Shown here: piece after piece, positions 6,060-12,471 of the stretch | How positions within the stretch are numbered: the stretch's first letter is position 1 | Layout: every line of letters begins with the position of its first letter | Assembly: GCA_900769885.1 (NCBI GenBank) | Contig: CAAGIG010000011.1 | Coordinates: forward strand, 1-14,931 | DNA from: Rikenellaceae bacterium | Lineage (GTDB): Bacteria; Bacteroidota; Bacteroidia; Bacteroidales; UBA932 | Reading direction: 5' to 3' | Length of the DNA: 14,931 nucleotides | Translations under genes and position numbers: made by a program | Notes under the pieces: model-generated | The model's database searches: none | What the model was told of the DNA's origin: nothing | What the model saw: only the letters and a program-made list of their open reading frames with translations

Positions 6060-7394
6060 CTATCTGAAGTTTATTTCGATGATGAAGTCGGCACAGTCGG
6101 AAGGGATTTCGGGAAGGGTTATGAAGATTCCTTCTTTGTATTGTTTGTGAGAGAGTTTCTCTTTTGTACCGAATGTGTTTACCTCTTTTACCTTGCGGTC
6201 AGAGTGATAAGGAACGTAAAGGGTCTTTCCTACTTTTGCTTTCGCAAGGTCTTCGGGGAAGATGTGCAGCCACATTTTGTTCTCTTTGTGAGTCACTACG
6301 CCCCAGCTTTGAGGAGGAATGATTGTGCTGCGGGTTCCGTAGATAGTCTCGCCGTTGGCTTCCATCCAGTCTCCAAGTGCGCTAAGACGTTCAAGAGCTG
6401 TTGCAGGAATGCGGCCGTCGGGTTGGGGACCAACGTTCAAAAGAAGGTTTGCATCACGTCCTGCTGTTGAAACCAAATATTTGATAATCTGATTGATAGA
6501 TTTGTAGTCCTGATCTTTGATTCTGTATCCCCACGAACGGTTCATTGTTTGGCAGGTTTCCAAAGGCAAAGCACTCACTTCCCCTTCGTGCCATCCTGCT
6601 GTGTTTTCTCCGGGGATGTCTCTTTCAAAAATCTGGATGTTTTCACCTTCGATGGGGTTGAGGTGGTGGTTGTTTCCAATCAGACAGCCGGGTTGCAGTT
6701 CGTGAATCAAAGGATAGATTTGGTCATATCTCCAATAGTAGTCAACTGTATCCTGATCGTGGTCCCAATGTCCGTCAAACCAGATACATCCGATATCTCC
6801 ATATTTTGTAAGGAGTTCTCTGAGCTGTCCCTTCATAAAATCAAAATAGGTGTTTTCATCAGTTTGGGCAGGGCGTCCTGTTCCAAGACCGGTTCTTCCG
6901 CGGGGATAGTCGAGACGACCCCAGTCGAGGGTAGAGTAATAGAAGTGAAGTGCGATTCCTTGTTCTTTGCACTCGTGGGCAATCTCTGCAATTATATCTT
7001 TTCCGTAGGGGGTGGAGTCAACGATGTTGTAGTCTGAACATTCTGTATCGAACATTGAGAATCCGTCGTGGTGACGGGTTGTGATACAGATATATTTTGC
7101 TCCGGCATCTTTAATCGATGATACCCACTCTTTTGCATTGAAGTTGATGGGGTAGAATCCCTCTGCCAATTTGGGATATTCCTGGTAGTTAAGGTCTTGA
7201 TTGTGCATTACCCATTCTCCTTGTCCGAGCATACTGTAAATTCCCCAATGGATGAAAATTCCGAGTTTGTATTCTCTGAATTTCTGTTGTGAAGCTTTGA
7301 TTTCTTCTGAGGGAACATATCCCGGTTGTCCGTTTGCAGGAAGGATGCTGCCAAGGAGCAACAATGCAAAAATTGTCAAAAATGTCTTTCTCAT
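6060..7394 (-). CDS. secreted alpha-L-fucosidase, GH29
   Basis: A 444-residue glycoside hydrolase family 29 enzyme, which removes alpha-linked L-fucose from glycans with retention of configuration. A signal peptide covers residues 1-22, with likely cleavage before Gln23 (ANG|Q, a Bacteroidota habit), so it is exported, probably to the periplasm. The (beta/alpha)8 barrel shows KLGIFIHWG near 43, TTRHHDGFSMFD near 105 with the substrate-binding His pair, and WFDG with the likely nucleophile Asp207. It also has FERDIPGEN near 256, MNRSWGY near 284 and NLLLNVGPQPDG near 316. A short beta domain follows at about 350-444. The acid/base residue cannot be assigned by eye. The length suits a catalytic domain plus beta domain without an added carbohydrate-binding module. 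It lies 40 nt downstream of the ThiL-like gene, with no SusC/SusD neighbours. Confidence 0.9.
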   Translation of the reverse strand: MRKTFLTIFALLLLGSILPANGQPGYVPSEEIKASQQKFREYKLGIFIHWGIYSMLGQGEWVMHNQDLNYQEYPKLAEGFYPINFNAKEWVSSIKDAGAKYICITTRHHDGFSMFDTECSDYNIVDSTPYGKDIIAEIAHECKEQGIALHFYYSTLDWGRLDYPRGRTGLGTGRPAQTDENTYFDFMKGQLRELLTKYGDIGCIWFDGHWDHDQDTVDYYWRYDQIYPLIHELQPGCLIGNNHHLNPIEGENIQIFERDIPGENTAGWHEGEVSALPLETCQTMNRSWGYRIKDQDYKSINQIIKYLVSTAGRDANLLLNVGPQPDGRIPATALERLSALGDWMEANGETIYGTRSTIIPPQSWGVVTHKENKMWLHIFPEDLAKAKVGKTLYVPYHSDRKVKEVNTFGTKEKLSHKQYKEGIFITLPEIPSDCADFIIEINFR

Positions 7395-7434
7395 ATTTCG
7401 TTTGTTTTATTTTGCTGTAAATAAGTTTGTTATG

Positions 7435-8433
7435 TTAGTATCCCTGTGCTTTCAGTTCGAGGTGTGCCCCTTCGGGTGTTACGATTGAGCATCCTTCCTG
7501 GGGAGAAGCCAGATGGCCGATAATGTCAAATTCCTGGAACTCTTTGTGGTATAGCTCAAATTGTGTTACCGGTATGGTGATCAACAGTTTATAGTCATCA
7601 CCACCATTGATGGCAGCTGTGATGGGATCCATATCGAGTTCTTTTGCCATTTCAAAGGTCTTTGTTGCAATAGGGATTTTTTCAAGATAGATTCTTGCTC
7701 CGAAACCGCTGTCGAGGGAGAGTTGTCTCACTGCTGCTCCAAGTGAATTTGCCACAAAATATCCTTTTGAAGGTGGTGTTTCGATTTTTTGGAGTCGGGT
7801 GATAATCTGAGGGTCGAGTGAAGGACTCAGATATTGCTCCAGAATATATTTGTATTTGTCGAGTTTGGGCTGTGGTGGGGTAACTCCGTTTGCTGTTTGT
7901 TGGAATGCCACTTTTTCCCTTTCCAGCACGTGCAGTCCCATATATGCGGCTCCTACATTGCCCGAGAGGAGAATCAGGTCGGTGGCAGTGGGAGCGGGGG
8001 TTTTGTCAATGGTCCTTTTCAGTATCTCTCCGACGGTGTTGAATGAGACGAGAAGTCCCTTTGAGGATGGAATCAGATCGAGAGCAATAGCTTTGATTTT
8101 GTGTTCCTTTGCTGCAGCTGTGATACCATTCCACAATTGTTGGCAATCTTCAAAAGAGAATCTGTTGGAAAGTGCTACAGTCACATTGAGTGTCAGGGGA
8201 TTTGCAATGCGGGCGTACAATTCTCCGATGAGATTCAGGGTGAGCTTGTATCCGAGGTGTTGCAATGGGTTGTATGTCAGATCGAAATCGATGCCTTCGA
8301 TAAATACTTTTTGGATAGAGGTGATTTTGCCTCTGGAAGAAAAGGGAATTGTGGTATCATTTGTGTAACCGGTCCCTTCAAAAAGCTTTGTTATTGCGGC
8401 TACTTTGCCGATTTGGGAGATTTCTGTTGCCAT
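7435..8433 (-). CDS. ThiL/AIR-synthase-family protein lacking catalytic motifs
   Basis: A 332-residue protein aligning end to end with Bacteroidota thiamine-monophosphate kinases. It shows FDLTYNPLQHLGYK near 50, NVTVALSNRF near 83, LLSGNVGAAYMGLHVLEREK at 155-174, INGGDDYKLL near 275 and a C-terminal GHL...AQGY. ThiL phosphorylates thiamine phosphate to thiamine diphosphate using ATP and Mg2+. As I recall the family motifs, most acidic sites have changed: GDDAAV reads TNDTTI (24-29), NLSD-x-x-AM reads NLIGELYA (67-74), GGDTTSS reads ALDLIPSS (117-124) and DISDGL reads FVANSLGA (226-233). Only the late GGEDYELL-type motif persists. It may be a regulatory or binding pseudoenzyme, or an enzyme with changed chemistry. 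It is followed after 40 nt by the fucosidase and is divergent from sufB. Confidence 0.75.
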   Translation of the reverse strand: MATEISQIGKVAAITKLFEGTGYTNDTTIPFSSRGKITSIQKVFIEGIDFDLTYNPLQHLGYKLTLNLIGELYARIANPLTLNVTVALSNRFSFEDCQQLWNGITAAAKEHKIKAIALDLIPSSKGLLVSFNTVGEILKRTIDKTPAPTATDLILLSGNVGAAYMGLHVLEREKVAFQQTANGVTPPQPKLDKYKYILEQYLSPSLDPQIITRLQKIETPPSKGYFVANSLGAAVRQLSLDSGFGARIYLEKIPIATKTFEMAKELDMDPITAAINGGDDYKLLITIPVTQFELYHKEFQEFDIIGHLASPQEGCSIVTPEGAHLELKAQGY

Positions 8434-8452
8434 AGAATGTTTGTTTAAACTA

Positions 8453-8460
8453 CAAATTTA
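8453..8460 (-). promoter_or_regulatory. -7 element of the ThiL-like/fucosidase unit
   Basis: TAAATTTG on the minus strand matches TAnnTTTG, 19 nt upstream of the ATG at 8433. A transcript would start near 8446 with a leader of about 13 nt. The -33 position carries GGGG rather than TTTG, so the match is partial. Confidence 0.45.
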
Positions 8461-8533
8461 TAAAACTGTTTGAAATTTCCCCGATGCAGGGTCGTTTTTG
8501 GAGAAAAATTATATGATTTCTGATAATAAAAGT

Positions 8534-8541
8534 TATCTTTG
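8534..8541 (+). promoter_or_regulatory. -7 element of the suf operon
   Basis: TATCTTTG matches TAnnTTTG and ends only 6 nt before the sufB ATG at 8548. A start 5-8 nt downstream would give a leaderless or near-leaderless sufB mRNA. No TTTG sits 19-21 bp upstream. No IscR-like or Fur-like operator is recognised nearby. Confidence 0.45.
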
Positions 8542-8547
8542 TGACTT

Positions 8548-9984
8548 ATGAGTGAAAAAGCAGATATAATAAAAGAGATTAGTGAGAGTGAGTACAAGCA
8601 CGGCTTTGAGACTCACTTGGAACAGGAGTTCATTCCTAAAGGGTTAAATGAAGATATTATCAAATTGATTTCCCAAAAGAAGAATGAACCCCAGTGGTTA
8701 CTGGACTTCAGATTGAAGGCTTTCAGAAAATGGCAGACAATGAAAATGCCTACCTGGGCCCATCTGAATATTCCTGAAATTGATTTTCAAGATATAATAT
8801 ATTATGCGGCTCCCAAGAAGAAAAGTGAGAAGAAGGAGATAGATCCCGAACTTATGGAGACTTTCGACAAACTGGGAATTCCTCTTCACGAGAGAAATGT
8901 CCTTGCCGGTATGGCTGTCGATGCAGTTTTTGACTCTGTCTCAGTCAAAACCACTTTCAGGGAGAATCTTGCAGAGAAAGGTATTATATTTTGTTCATTT
9001 TCAGAGGCGGTAAGAGATTACCCCGATTTGGTACAGAAATATTTGGCATCGGTAGTTCCCATCGGGGACAACTATTATGCGGCCCTTAACTCGGCTGTAT
9101 TCTCTGATGGTTCGTTCTGTTATATTCCGAAAGGGGTACATTGTCCTATGGAACTTTCGAGTTATTTCCGAATCAATGCTAAAGGTACAGGTCAGTTCGA
9201 AAGGACCCTTATCGTGGCAGACGAAGGCTCATACGTGAGCTATCTGGAAGGATGTACTGCTCCTCAAAGGGATGAGAATCAGCTTCACGCAGCGGTGGTC
9301 GAAATCGTGGTTCTGGCCAATGCAGAGGTGAAATATTCAACTGTTCAAAACTGGTATCCCGGTGATTCTGAAGGAAAAGGTGGTATTTTCAATTTTGTTA
9401 CAAAAAGAGGTATTTGCAAAGGAGAGAACAGCAAACTTTTCTGGACTCAGGTAGAGACAGGCTCGGCAATCACCTGGAAATATCCCAGCACAATCCTCAA
9501 AGGGGACAATTCGGTTTCGGAGTTCTACTCTGTGGCGGTGACAAATAATTTCCAGCAGGCAGATACAGGTACAAAGATGATTCACGCAGGTAAGAATACC
9601 CGCAGCAGAATTGTCAGCAAAGGTATCTCGGCGGGACGCAGTGAAAACAGCTACAGGGGACTTGTTATGATTCTTCCCGGAGCTGAAAATGCCCGCAATC
9701 ATACTCAGTGCGATTCATTGCTGCTCGGGGACAAATGTGGCGCTCACACTTTCCCTGTAATTGAAAATCAGAATCCTACAGCAATTACTGAGCACGAGGC
9801 AACCACCTCAAAAATCAGTGAGGACCAATTGTTCTATTGTCGCCAAAGAGGTATCTCTGAGGAGAATGCAGTGGGTCTGATTATTGGTGGATATACAAAA
9901 GAGGTTATCAATAAACTTCCTATGGAGTTTGCAGTGGAGGCTCAAAAGCTTTTGCAAGTTTCATTGGAAGGCAGTGTAGGTTAG
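8548..9984 (+). CDS. sufB: Fe-S cluster scaffold protein SufB
   Basis: A 478-residue SufB of usual length. With SufC and SufD it forms the SufBC2D complex on which Fe-S clusters are built in the cytoplasm. The N-terminal helical part (about 1-110) includes EPQWLLDFRLKAFRKW. The beta-helix core runs from about 150 to 380, with YIPKGVHCPMELSSYF near 192 and SYLEGCTAPQRDENQLHAAV near 231. The C-terminal region has ARNHTQCDSLLLG, with Cys388 the likely persulfide/cluster cysteine, HEATTSKISEDQLFYC near 416 (Glu425 likely a partner residue) and RQRGIS. Residue roles follow E. coli SufB by motif, not by alignment. It is the first gene of sufB-pnuC-sufC-sufD. The start is supported by the TATCTTTG box just upstream and by the family's N-terminus. 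Confidence 0.96.
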   Translation: MSEKADIIKEISESEYKHGFETHLEQEFIPKGLNEDIIKLISQKKNEPQWLLDFRLKAFRKWQTMKMPTWAHLNIPEIDFQDIIYYAAPKKKSEKKEIDPELMETFDKLGIPLHERNVLAGMAVDAVFDSVSVKTTFRENLAEKGIIFCSFSEAVRDYPDLVQKYLASVVPIGDNYYAALNSAVFSDGSFCYIPKGVHCPMELSSYFRINAKGTGQFERTLIVADEGSYVSYLEGCTAPQRDENQLHAAVVEIVVLANAEVKYSTVQNWYPGDSEGKGGIFNFVTKRGICKGENSKLFWTQVETGSAITWKYPSTILKGDNSVSEFYSVAVTNNFQQADTGTKMIHAGKNTRSRIVSKGISAGRSENSYRGLVMILPGAENARNHTQCDSLLLGDKCGAHTFPVIENQNPTAITEHEATTSKISEDQLFYCRQRGISEENAVGLIIGGYTKEVINKLPMEFAVEAQKLLQVSLEGSVG

Positions 9985-9988
9985 TGGT

Positions 9989-10648
9989 ATGGAGATTTTC
10001 AGTATTGATTATACCATTTTTACCCTTGGCGGTGTCGGTGTCAGTCTTTTGGAACTGGTGGCGGTGATTTTTGGTCTTACAAATGTATATCTCGCAGGTA
10101 GGGGCAAAAGTATAAATTTCTGGTTCGGTTACATTTATGCGATATTGCTCTTTGTAATGTTTATCCAGAAACATCTCTATTCGAGTATGCTTCTTCAGCC
10201 TATTTCCCTCGCATTTACAATTTTGGGACACTATCGCTGGACCCATCCGTCAAAGGATGAGGAGAATAGGAAGAAGGAGTTGAAAGTTACCCTTCTGAAT
10301 AATAAACAACGTCTTATGTATGTCGGTGGAATTGTTCTCTTTACCGCACTTTGGGGATTGTTTATGCAATGGATTTCGGGACAGTTCCCAGACCTTTTCC
10401 CTCCTGCACGCAGACCATTTCTGGATGCTTGTGTGATGGGGGCAATGTTTACAGCCCAGTATCTTTCAGCACAAAAGAAACTCGATTGCTGGGGTGCTTG
10501 GATTATTGTTAATACGACAAACATAATATTATATATATCAGCAGGTTTGGTGTTTATGCCTATTGTCAGCTCATTGTATTGGATTAATGCTGTTTTAGGT
10601 TTTACCAACTGGCGTAAAGAATGGAAAAAGGAAAATAACAATGCTTAA
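9989..10648 (+). CDS. pnuC: PnuC-family vitamin transporter
   Basis: A 219-residue membrane protein with about seven hydrophobic segments, of the PnuC family. These facilitators take up nicotinamide riboside; close relatives carry thiamine (PnuT) or riboflavin. Family landmarks are SLLELVAVIFGLTNVYLAGRGK near 19 in the first membrane segment, FWFGYIYAILLFVMF near 44, LYSSMLLQPISLAF near 63 followed by LGHYRW, and W168-x-x-W171 in the CWGAWIIVNTTNIILYI stretch. A charged cytoplasmic loop covers about 87-108. The substrate cannot be read from sequence alone. The gene starts 4 nt after sufB and overlaps sufC by 8 nt, so it is an integral member of the suf operon, which is unusual. I see no riboswitch upstream. 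Confidence 0.85.
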   Translation: MEIFSIDYTIFTLGGVGVSLLELVAVIFGLTNVYLAGRGKSINFWFGYIYAILLFVMFIQKHLYSSMLLQPISLAFTILGHYRWTHPSKDEENRKKELKVTLLNNKQRLMYVGGIVLFTALWGLFMQWISGQFPDLFPPARRPFLDACVMGAMFTAQYLSAQKKLDCWGAWIIVNTTNIILYISAGLVFMPIVSSLYWINAVLGFTNWRKEWKKENNNA

Positions 10649-11384
10649 TATTAAAGATTTACACGCCAATATCGGCGATAAAGAGATTTTAAAGGGTATC
10701 AATCTTGAGGTTAAACCCGGAGAGGTTCACGCAATTATGGGTCCCAACGGTTCGGGCAAATCTACCCTCTCTTCAGTTTTGGCAGGAAGAGATACTTTTA
10801 CAGTAACTTCGGGTGAGATTGAGTTTGAAGGAAAGAGTATTCTGGATTTGTCTCCCGAGGAGAGATCTATTGAGGGAATTTTCCTAGGATTCCAATATCC
10901 TATTGAAATTCCGGGAGTTACCAATGTCAATTTTATGAGGACTGCGGTAAATGAGCATCGCAAAGCAAAGGGCTTGGAGCCTTTGAATGCGGCAGCTTTC
11001 CTGAAAATTATGAGAGAAAAAATGGAGGTTGTGGAGATGAACCCTTCGTTTTCTTCAAGAGGTGTGAATGTAGGTTTCTCGGGTGGTGAGAAGAAGAGAA
11101 ATGAGATTTTCCAAATGGCTATGCTTGAGCCTAAGCTTGCTATTCTGGATGAGACTGACAGTGGACTTGATGTCGATGCATTGAGAATTGTGGCTACCGG
11201 GGTAAATAAACTCAAACGCCCTGATAATGCTACAATTGTCATTACTCACTATCAGAGATTGCTCGATTACATTGTTCCCGATATTGTTCATATCCTTTAT
11301 AATGGCCGTATAATCAAGACTGCCGGTAAGGAGTTGGCTTTGGAGGTGGAAAAGAGGGGTTATGACTGGCTGATTAATGGATAG
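10641..11384 (+). CDS. sufC: Fe-S assembly ATPase SufC
   Basis: A 247-residue ABC-type ATPase of usual SufC length. It shows Walker A GPNGSGKST (34-42), the Q-loop in GFQYPIEIPG near 83, the signature FSGGEKKR (146-153), Walker B LAILDE (166-171) followed by TDSGLD (172-177), and the H-loop His203. The SGGEKKRNEI signature and the DETDSGLD D-loop are typical of SufC rather than a transport ATPase. SufC dimerises within SufBC2D, and ATP hydrolysis reshapes the scaffold. Its ATG overlaps the pnuC stop by 8 nt and its stop overlaps the sufD start by 8 nt, so translation of the three genes is probably coupled. Confidence 0.97.
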   Translation: MLNIKDLHANIGDKEILKGINLEVKPGEVHAIMGPNGSGKSTLSSVLAGRDTFTVTSGEIEFEGKSILDLSPEERSIEGIFLGFQYPIEIPGVTNVNFMRTAVNEHRKAKGLEPLNAAAFLKIMREKMEVVEMNPSFSSRGVNVGFSGGEKKRNEIFQMAMLEPKLAILDETDSGLDVDALRIVATGVNKLKRPDNATIVITHYQRLLDYIVPDIVHILYNGRIIKTAGKELALEVEKRGYDWLING

Positions 11385-12399
11385 TGCTATGACAGAGAAC
11401 AATTATATATATGCACCATCTGAGCACCTTGCCGATAAATTCAGATGCAAGGTTCCAATGAAAGGGACCAGACAGCTGTTTGTTATCGATGGGGGTGTTC
11501 AAGGGACAGATGCTCCTCTGTCAATAAAATATGAGAGGGGACAAAGCAGTGAAGAAATTCTCCAGGTGATTGGAGTCAGAACCTCTTCCGGCCCCAAAGA
11601 ACTCGATTCGCACAGTTCTTATTATTTTGAGCAAAGCACTCAAGGTAAATTGATTTTGTGTTCACACACTTTTGCGGAGGATCCTTTTGTAACCAGAGAG
11701 AAGGTCAAAATTACCCTTGAGGCAAATGCTTCTGTCGATATTGTTCTGATGCAGAATGAGCACAATGATGCTGAGCATATTTCAGATTTTGAGATAAATC
11801 TCGAGCGTGATGCCTCTTTGAGAATGGTCTTTTTGACTCTTCACGGGGGAAAGATTACCAATAACATCAATGTGAATCTCAATGGGGAGAATGCCTCTTG
11901 TGATCTTAATGGACTTTATATAGTGGATGGCAGTCAGCAGGTTAAGAATGTGATATGTATGAATCACAAGGTTCCTCATTGTCTAAGTTCACAATTGTTC
12001 AAAGGTATTCTGGATGATTCTTCAGTGGCTTCTTTCTCTGGACTTATTCACGTTTGGCCCGATGCCCAAAAGACAGAGGCATATCAGGAAAATCATAATC
12101 TTTTGCTTACAAAAAATGCCAAGATATATTCTGAGCCCCAGCTTGAGATTTATGCCGATGATGTGAAATGTTCGCACGGAGCAACCAATGGATCACTGGA
12201 TGAAAATGAACTCTTTTATCTCCGTTCTCGCGGAATTCCACATAAAGAAGCACAACTGTTGCAACAACAGGCTTTTGCCTTCGCAGTATTGGACAAAATT
12301 TCTACCGAGGAGCTCAAAGAGAGGATGATATCCCTCACCGAACAACGCCTTCGCGGAGAATTCTCCAAATGCAAGAACTGCTGCAAAAATTGCTGCTAA
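11377..12399 (+). CDS. sufD: Fe-S scaffold protein SufD, short form with Cys-rich tail
   Basis: A 340-residue SufD. The beta-helix spans about 35-255. The conserved C-terminal segment has D-V-K-C265-S-H267-G-A-T, matching the SufD Cys/His pair at the SufB interface, then DENELFYLRSRGI near 275. SufD proteins are commonly about 420-450 residues and open with a helical domain of roughly 100 residues. Here only about 30 residues precede the beta-helix, and a TGA two codons before ATG 11377 rules out an upstream extension. The protein ends in CKNCCKNCC, five cysteines in nine residues. The start at 11377 overlaps sufC by 8 nt, the same spacing as pnuC/sufC; Met5 (11389) is an alternative. A terminator follows, so sufS is not downstream. 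Confidence 0.9.
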   Translation: MDSAMTENNYIYAPSEHLADKFRCKVPMKGTRQLFVIDGGVQGTDAPLSIKYERGQSSEEILQVIGVRTSSGPKELDSHSSYYFEQSTQGKLILCSHTFAEDPFVTREKVKITLEANASVDIVLMQNEHNDAEHISDFEINLERDASLRMVFLTLHGGKITNNINVNLNGENASCDLNGLYIVDGSQQVKNVICMNHKVPHCLSSQLFKGILDDSSVASFSGLIHVWPDAQKTEAYQENHNLLLTKNAKIYSEPQLEIYADDVKCSHGATNGSLDENELFYLRSRGIPHKEAQLLQQQAFAFAVLDKISTEELKERMISLTEQRLRGEFSKCKNCCKNCC

Positions 12400-12413
12400 G
12401 AAAAGGTAAAAAC

Positions 12414-12448
12414 AAAGCCTCAACTTCTTCAAAAAGGTTGAGGCTTTT
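12414..12448. terminator. bidirectional terminator between sufD and the Fn3-like lipoprotein
   Basis: AAAGCCTCAAC (12414-12424) pairs perfectly with GTTGAGGCTTT (12437-12447). The plus-strand tail is TGGTTT (weak) and the minus-strand tail is GTTTTTACC (stronger). It lies between the convergent sufD and lipoprotein genes and can stop both transcripts. Confidence 0.8.
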
Positions 12449-12471
12449 GGTTTATATTAGAGGCTTTCTGG

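Noticed and set aside
8434..8547. Search for a TPP or other riboswitch between the ThiL-like gene and sufB, and before pnuC
   Set aside because: The intergenic region is only 114 nt and shows no CUGAGA-type conserved core or closing stem; the pnuC start follows sufB by 4 nt, leaving no room.
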